DNA of 37,518 nt from the NCBI RefSeq assembly GCF_002198655.1, contig NZ_MWLN01000124.1, positions 1-37,518 of the forward strand. The letters run 5' to 3'. Source of the DNA: Kineosporia sp. A_224 (lineage in GTDB: Bacteria; Actinomycetota; Actinomycetes; Actinomycetales; Kineosporiaceae). Each line of letters opens with the position of its first letter. Within the stretch, counting starts at the first letter, position 1. The notes under the pieces were generated by a model. The model ran no database searches, was not told where the DNA came from, and saw nothing but the letters and a program-made list of their open reading frames with translations. Below are positions 32,769 through 37,518 of this stretch, piece by piece. A program made the translations under genes and the position numbers.

Positions 32769-34616
32769 GTGGGGTTCCAGACGCCGCTCTACGAGCTGAG
32801 CGACTACCTGAAGTGGACCACCAACGGGAAGATCCAGCTCCCTGACTTCCAGCGTGGCTACAAGTGGGAGGACGAGCGGATTCGTCAGCTCCTCGTCACC
32901 ATCCTGCGCGGCCATCCGCTGGGCGTCGTGATGCTCCTGAAGACCGGCAACGACCAAATTCGTTTCAAGCCGAGACCCGTCGAGGGGGTCGACATCGATC
33001 CCAGTGTGTCGGCGGACCTCCTCCTTCTTGACGGTCAGCAACGGCTCACCTCCCTCACTCAGGCGCTGACGGGATCCGGTGTCGTCGCCACCCAGGACAG
33101 CCGCGGCAAGAAGATGACACGCCGCTACTACCTCCATATGGACACGGCCCTGCTGGGCGAGGACCGCATCGACGACGCGGTCATCTCCATCCCGGGGGAC
33201 GGCGTCGTCAGGTCGAACTTCGGCAAGGACGTGGAGCTCGACCTTTCGGATGCGGACAAGGAGCGTGCGGCCGGCTACTTCCCGGTGCGGTTGCTCTTCG
33301 CGGGCGCCGAGACAGTGACGTGGCTCTTCGCGCTTGCCGACGGCCATCGAGCCAGTCAGTTCCATGCCCAGGTGGTCCAGCCGGCCGGGACGTACAACAT
33401 CCCGGCGATCGAGCTTGACACTGCGACGAGCAAGGCCGCGGTCGCCACGGTGTTCGAGAAGGTCAACACCGGCGGGCTCTCGCTGAACGTGTTCGAGCTT
33501 CTCACCGCGACCTTCGCTGGTGACCCTGCCTACTACAAGGAGCACGGGTACGACTTCCGCCTGAACGACGACTGGAAGGAGACCCAGCTCAAGTTCAGCG
33601 CGTACCCGGCGCTGGCGGCCGTCGAGAACACGGACTTCCTCCAGGCCGTCACGATGCTCACCACGCTGCAACGAAACCGGAAGGACTCCTCGGACCGGCC
33701 GCCGGCGGTGTCCGCCAAACGTGAGGACGTGCTCAAGCTGTCCTTGCCGGACTACCTGGGGTGGCGCGACCAGCTCCGAGAGGCCTTCATCTGGGCGTCG
33801 GCGTTCCTCGCGGACGCGCATATCTTCGACACCCGTTTCCTGCCGTACCCCAAGCAGCTCGTGCCGTTGGCCGCGATGAAGGTCGAGCTCGGCAAGGATG
33901 CCGACCTGATCGGCGTCCGGGAGAAGATCACGCAGTGGTTCTGGTGCGGCATCCTGGGCGAGCTCTACGGCGGAGCCATCGAGACGCGGTTCGTCCGCGA
34001 CCTCGAGCAGGTTCCCGACTGGGCGCGCGGAACGTCCGGAGCCGCCGTGCCGAAAACGGTGCAGGATGCGAGCTTCGTCGAATCTCGCCTGCACTCGCTG
34101 CGTACGCGGGGGGCAGCCGCATACAAGGGGATCTATGCGCTCCTGCTCGGCCACGGTGCCAGGGACTGGATGACGGAAGCTGCGTTCGACAAGATCCAGT
34201 ACGTGAACCTGGCGGTCGACATCCATCACGTCTTCCCGCACAAGTGGTGCGTCGACCAGGGGATCGACGACGAGCGTCGCGAGAGCATCGTCAACAAGAC
34301 TCCGCTGGCGGCTGTGACCAACCGGACGATCGGTGGCGTCGCTCCGTCGGAGTATCTGAAAGTCATCGAGCGCAAGGCTGTGATCGACGGCGCCAAGCTC
34401 AACGACCTCCTTGGCACGCATCTTGTCGACGCGGAAGCGCTGAGGACCAGTGACTTCGACCTTCACTTCGCTCGCCGACGTGAGGCGCTCGTGCAGCTTG
34501 TCGAGCGTGCCATCGGCAAGGCTGTTCAGCGGGATGTGGACGAAGGGGCCCCTGAGGAGGCGCTCGACCAGTTCGAGACGACGAGCGCGGCGGTGGCCGA
34601 GGACGACGAGTCGTAG
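32769..34616 (+). CDS. GmrSD-like nuclease, DUF262 (ParB-like) plus DUF1524 (HNH)
   Basis: 615 aa from GTG 32769, with GGGAGGG about 7 nt upstream; ATG 32733 in frame lacks a site. The N-terminal DUF262 domain has PDFQRGYKWEDERI and LLLDGQQRLTSL (Asp88-Arg92), the nucleotide-binding motif of the GmrS-type NTPase. The C-terminal DUF1524 domain has a His-Me nuclease signature: HHVFPHKW at 486-493, then NKTPLAAVTNRTIGG. A single chain with both halves is the common form of GmrSD type IV restriction enzymes, which cut DNA with modified cytosines. Phosphorothioate- or modification-dependent relatives also exist, so the substrate is not certain. The gene diverges from a helicase operon and precedes an HNH endonuclease gene. 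Confidence 0.85.
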   Translation: MGFQTPLYELSDYLKWTTNGKIQLPDFQRGYKWEDERIRQLLVTILRGHPLGVVMLLKTGNDQIRFKPRPVEGVDIDPSVSADLLLLDGQQRLTSLTQALTGSGVVATQDSRGKKMTRRYYLHMDTALLGEDRIDDAVISIPGDGVVRSNFGKDVELDLSDADKERAAGYFPVRLLFAGAETVTWLFALADGHRASQFHAQVVQPAGTYNIPAIELDTATSKAAVATVFEKVNTGGLSLNVFELLTATFAGDPAYYKEHGYDFRLNDDWKETQLKFSAYPALAAVENTDFLQAVTMLTTLQRNRKDSSDRPPAVSAKREDVLKLSLPDYLGWRDQLREAFIWASAFLADAHIFDTRFLPYPKQLVPLAAMKVELGKDADLIGVREKITQWFWCGILGELYGGAIETRFVRDLEQVPDWARGTSGAAVPKTVQDASFVESRLHSLRTRGAAAYKGIYALLLGHGARDWMTEAAFDKIQYVNLAVDIHHVFPHKWCVDQGIDDERRESIVNKTPLAAVTNRTIGGVAPSEYLKVIERKAVIDGAKLNDLLGTHLVDAEALRTSDFDLHFARRREALVQLVERAIGKAVQRDVDEGAPEEALDQFETTSAAVAEDDES

Positions 34617-34753
34617 AGAGCGCTGGTCATCGGTGCGCTCGTGCCTCCCGTCACCGTCCTCCACGGTGCTGGACCACGGACATCGTCGGGGGCAGGATGA
34701 CCGGCGCCAGTACACGCCCTTTGGTGCTGTGCCGGGCGCGAGGGAGGGCAGCG

Positions 34754-35719
34754 GTGCGGGCATACGTTGGAGTCACTGACGGCGACTGGTACAGGTTCCT
34801 CTCCGGGCGCGCCGCCACCGAGGTGAACTTCTGGCAACCCAGCGGCGGGCGCCGATTCGGCGCCATCGAGCCGGGCGCTCCGTTCCTGTTCAAGACGCAC
34901 TACTCCGATCCGGTCAGCAACAGGATCGTCGGCGCCGGGTTCCTCAGCGGTTGGGCACCGCTCAACGTCTCACGCGCCTGGGAGTTCTTCGGACCTGACA
35001 ACGGCTGCGCCACCGAAGTCGAAATGCGAGAACGGATCCAGAGATATCGGCGCGAGCCCGTGCCAACGCCGGACCCGCAGGTCGGTTGCATCATGCTGCG
35101 AGACGTCCGCTTCCTGCCACCGGAAGCGGCCCTGCCGCCGCCGCCCGGCTGGGCGGGCAACATCGTCCAGGGCAAGACGTACAGCTTGGCGGGCGAGGAA
35201 GGCGCATGGGTTCAGTACGCCCTTGACGCTGTGTACTCCGGAGGGCCGACCACCGTCGCGCTGCAGGTCGCCGACGGCGACGAGATGCCAGGGTGGGTGC
35301 ACGGACCGGTCTTCGGCGAACCACGCAGCAGTCCGGTCAGGGTCGGTCAGGCGGCGTTCAAGGCCCTGGTCCAAGAGGCGTACGATCGGCGCTGCGCCAT
35401 TACGGGGGAAAAGATTGTTCCGGTTCTGCAGGCCGCTCACATTCGGCCCGTCACTGACGAGGGTGAGAATCGGGTGGACAATGGGCTGCTGCTCCGCTCG
35501 GACGTTCACACCTTGTTCGACCGTGGGTACCTCGCCGTGCACCCGGAGAAGCGGACCCTGCTCGTGTCCCGCCGGTTGCGAGAAGACTGGGGAAACGGTG
35601 ACGAGTTCTATCGACGCGCGGAGTCGGGAGAACCGATCCGTGTCCCGCGGCGCAGGGCGGATCGGCCGAACACTGACTTCCTCACTTGGCACGCAGACAC
35701 TGTGTACCTGGCGGGGTGA
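34754..35719 (+). CDS. HNH restriction endonuclease with an EVE/PUA-like N-terminal domain
   Basis: 321 aa from GTG 34754, with GGAGGG about 7 nt upstream; frames starting earlier lack a site. The N-terminal half (GVTDGDWYRFLS, VNFWQPSGGRRF, PGAPFLFKTHY, IVGAGFLSGW) matches the fold pattern seen before HNH domains in modification-dependent endonucleases and looks like an EVE/PUA-type base reader. The C-terminal HNH domain starts at CAITGEK and contains LQAAHIRPV, then ENRVDNGLLLRSDVHTLFD, with all expected His and Asn residues. The gene lies 137 bp after the GmrSD-like gene. A weak 6-bp hairpin at 34652-34668 sits between them, so co-transcription is plausible but unproven. Both nucleases together suggest attack on modified phage DNA. 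Confidence 0.8.
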   Translation: MRAYVGVTDGDWYRFLSGRAATEVNFWQPSGGRRFGAIEPGAPFLFKTHYSDPVSNRIVGAGFLSGWAPLNVSRAWEFFGPDNGCATEVEMRERIQRYRREPVPTPDPQVGCIMLRDVRFLPPEAALPPPPGWAGNIVQGKTYSLAGEEGAWVQYALDAVYSGGPTTVALQVADGDEMPGWVHGPVFGEPRSSPVRVGQAAFKALVQEAYDRRCAITGEKIVPVLQAAHIRPVTDEGENRVDNGLLLRSDVHTLFDRGYLAVHPEKRTLLVSRRLREDWGNGDEFYRRAESGEPIRVPRRRADRPNTDFLTWHADTVYLAG

Positions 35720-35953
35720 CGGCGCGTGGGCCTCACGTTGGGCGACGCTCCTGTCCTTGAGCGCAGCATGACCGCGAGCGTCGGAGCGGGAGCCACGGAT
35801 CACGGCCAGCCTCGAGGCGCACCTGAGGACACATCAAGACGCCGATCCGGCGGCGCTGCAGGGGGGCTTGCCGGAGCTGGGATCATCAAGGTCGATCACG
35901 GTCGGCTCGCTCGAATCTGAGTCCTTGAAGCTTGACACACGGAACAAGAGGCC

Positions 35954-37069
35954 ATGAGCACCCAGTCAGTGATACCTCTCGGAGATCGCGGCGACGGTCT
36001 CCTCGTCGTCCAACCGGTGGAACGAGTCCCTAGCGGCCGACACCGAGTGCTACGCGCGAGCTCCCAACTTGCCCGCCAGCTGACTGATGTGCTCTCGGAG
36101 ACCGGTGGCCTCGCCGCAGACCCTTCGCTCGTCCGGATCATCAACAACGCCGGCGCCTCCGTCCCCTACGACCGGCTGACTGCAGCCGTCAGCGGGGCGG
36201 GCCGCCGCGGCTTCATCCGCGACGGAAAGAGCATCGTCGAGAATGTCCGACTCGTCCCATCAGGGCCGTCGTCGGCGGCCCGTCATCTCGGTGGCCGACT
36301 CCTCACCGGAGGCGTCACCGTGGCTGTGGACGTCATCGCCCAAGAGCAGCAGATGCGGCTTCTCGAGCACATCGCGAAGACGACGGAGTCGGTGCACGAG
36401 CACCTCAGCCACGAACTCGAGGCCCGGCTCCGCGCCTGCGTGGAGTCGATGGACGACGCGGCCGCCGTCATGCTTGATGGGCAGCGACCGGGAGCCGCGA
36501 CGGGCTTCGACAGTGCGCTCCACGACAGTCGTCAGCTCTTCCATCACGCGCTGCAGGACCTGGAGAAGGTCACGACTGCCCAGCGAAAGATCACGAAGCA
36601 CCCGACGGTTCCTGTGAGCCGGCTCACCGAGGACTTTCCCGGCATAGACGAGGGCTCTGGAGAGTTCTGGCGCAAGGTCTCGTTCATCCGCAGAACGCTG
36701 GCTCTCCGATCCAGAGCGCTCAACCTGCAGGCGGCTATTCATCCGGCCTCGGAACTGCAAGACGTCAGCCACCTCGGCGAGCTACTCCAGTCGAGACTCG
36801 CCGAGGTTGAGACCCTCCAGGATCACTTCGACGATCTGCTCGACTGGATCGGCGCACTTGAGGTCGACGTCGATGAGGTGGTCATGATTCCAACCTTCTG
36901 GAGTGGCCGAAAGGCCCTGGCCATCCAGCGCTACGCCATGAGCCTCGGGCGTGAGGTCCTCAGCGACGCAACGCATGCTCGGCAGATCGAGGGCGTGAGA
37001 GTCAACGCCTCGTCCGCCGAGATCACGGCTGTACGCGCTGTCAATGGCGATTTGCACATCCCGCTGTAG
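35954..37069 (+). CDS. Hypothetical helical protein next to the right att site
   Basis: 371 aa, ATG 35954, with AAGAGG about 6 nt upstream. The first 110 residues include an AARHLGGRLLTGG-like glycine-rich patch. Residues about 130-310 are helical and coiled-coil-like, with EQQMRLLEHIAKTTESVHEHL and a second long helix ending HFDDLLDWIGALEVDVDEV. The tail is beta-rich (GVRVNASSAEITAV). There is no signal peptide, transmembrane helix or catalytic motif. It is the last gene inside the island, 234 bp after the HNH gene and 264 bp before the right repeat. It may belong to the nuclease cluster or be independent cargo. I do not recognise the family. Confidence 0.7.
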   Translation: MSTQSVIPLGDRGDGLLVVQPVERVPSGRHRVLRASSQLARQLTDVLSETGGLAADPSLVRIINNAGASVPYDRLTAAVSGAGRRGFIRDGKSIVENVRLVPSGPSSAARHLGGRLLTGGVTVAVDVIAQEQQMRLLEHIAKTTESVHEHLSHELEARLRACVESMDDAAAVMLDGQRPGAATGFDSALHDSRQLFHHALQDLEKVTTAQRKITKHPTVPVSRLTEDFPGIDEGSGEFWRKVSFIRRTLALRSRALNLQAAIHPASELQDVSHLGELLQSRLAEVETLQDHFDDLLDWIGALEVDVDEVVMIPTFWSGRKALAIQRYAMSLGREVLSDATHARQIEGVRVNASSAEITAVRAVNGDLHIPL

Positions 37070-37333
37070 CGGGACTGGTGTTCGGAAGCAGCGTCGTCTT
37101 GGTGGCTGGGCGTCACGCGCACTTGCGTCAGTTCCATCGGCGCGGCGCGCTCCCGTCAACGGAAATGCTGGAACGCCTCACCATGCCGTTGTCGCGCGTC
37201 CGAGGCTGCTATGGGTGCGCATGGCCATAGAGCCAGCCAGGAGACACCGGGCGACCACAGGCTCACTGTTCAGCGAGCGGACCAACGGTTTCGGCAGCCG
37301 CAATGCGTTCGTGCGGTTCAAGCGGATCGGGTA

Positions 37334-37353
37334 GTGACCACCAAAGTGACCAC
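37334..37353 (+). repeat. GTGACCACC double motif, copy 3 (possible integrase arm site)
   Basis: Exact 20-bp match to 3528-3547 and 3769-3788, 57 bp left of the right-hand tRNA core, the same distance as in the left copy. Confidence 0.55.
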
Positions 37354-37410
37354 TTGGCCCGAAAACGATGCAGGAAGCCAACGCTCTACGACAAAAGCGC
37401 AGGTCAGACG

Positions 37411-37452
37411 TGCCCCCGAGAGGACTCGAACCTCCGACACGCGGTTTAGGAA
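37411..37452 (-). other. tRNA-Arg(CCT) 3' fragment, attachment core, right copy
   Basis: Same 42-bp anticodon-loop-to-acceptor fragment as at 3605-3646 with one substitution, in the same orientation. As on the left, no D arm or 5' acceptor strand follows the anticodon loop, so this is not a functional tRNA. Confidence 0.8.
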
Positions 37453-37518
37453 CCGATGCCCGTCCGGTTTGGGTGGGTAGTCGCTGGTGGGGTCCGGATG
37501 GGTGTTCGTGCTGGTCAG

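Larger units (their letters stand above)
37334..37518 (+). repeat. Right copy of the 185-bp island-flanking direct repeat (att site)
   Basis: Same orientation as 3528-3712 and alignable without gaps, running exactly to the window end, so it may continue further. It includes the 20-bp GTGACCACC double motif at 37334-37353, the tRNA-Arg core and the shared non-tRNA flank to the right. Because that right flank matches the left copy and not a tRNA 5' half, another related element or att arm probably follows. Confidence 0.85.

Noticed and set aside
35726-35920. A 64-codon frame between the HNH gene and the last island gene
   Set aside because: Weak composition and no ribosome binding site; not supported as a gene.

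Overview
The window comes from a high-GC actinobacterium. The evidence is strong G/C third-position codon bias, many GTG starts, WXG100 proteins, a FtsK/SpoIIIE-type secretion ATPase, transmembrane Ser/Thr kinases, and remnants of IS30- and IS1380-type transposases of the actinobacterial kind. I cannot name the genus from sequence alone.

Layout. Positions 1-3527 hold the 3' part of an unknown gene, a decayed IS30-like transposase and a membrane protein with two cytochrome b5 domains. Positions 3528-37518 look like an integrated genomic island of about 33.8 kb. It is bracketed by two 185-bp direct repeats (3528-3712 and 37334-37518; about a dozen mismatches by eye, no gaps). Each repeat carries the 3' 42 bp of a tRNA-Arg(CCT) gene, from the anticodon loop to the acceptor end, on the minus strand. 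Neither copy has the tRNA 5' half, and both have the same non-tRNA flank, so this looks like one unit of a tandem array of related elements. No integrase, excisionase or relaxase is visible in the window.

Island cargo from left to right: (a) a winged-helix, replication-initiator-like gene containing four 18-bp palindromes, followed by a small membrane protein; (b) two adjacent dynamin-like GTPases; (c) a small DUF4429-like protein and a secreted CHAP hydrolase; (d) a compact type VII secretion-like module of two convergent operons. The rightward operon has a transmembrane kinase and an FHA/FtsK ATPase. The leftward operon has a second transmembrane kinase, a WXG100 protein, a second small Esx-like protein, a 465-aa WXG-containing secreted-effector candidate and a 171-aa protein; (e) a decayed 1.3-kb spacer with an IS1380 remnant; (f) a membrane protein of lower GC with a 71-aa partner; (g) a two-helicase operon (SNF2/HepA-like and UvrD-like) diverging from a DUF262-DUF1524 (GmrSD-like) nuclease, an HNH endonuclease and an unknown helical protein next to the right repeat.

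Functionally the island reads as a conflict or defence island. It has nucleic-acid-targeting systems (helicase pair, GmrSD-like, HNH), membrane-acting GTPases, and a stripped-down, kinase-associated type VII secretion locus lacking EccB, EccD, EccE and mycosin. In that locus the two kinase-TM-ectodomain proteins could replace the EssB-type pseudokinase scaffold. That last idea is inference. All functional calls come from reading motifs; no database search was run.
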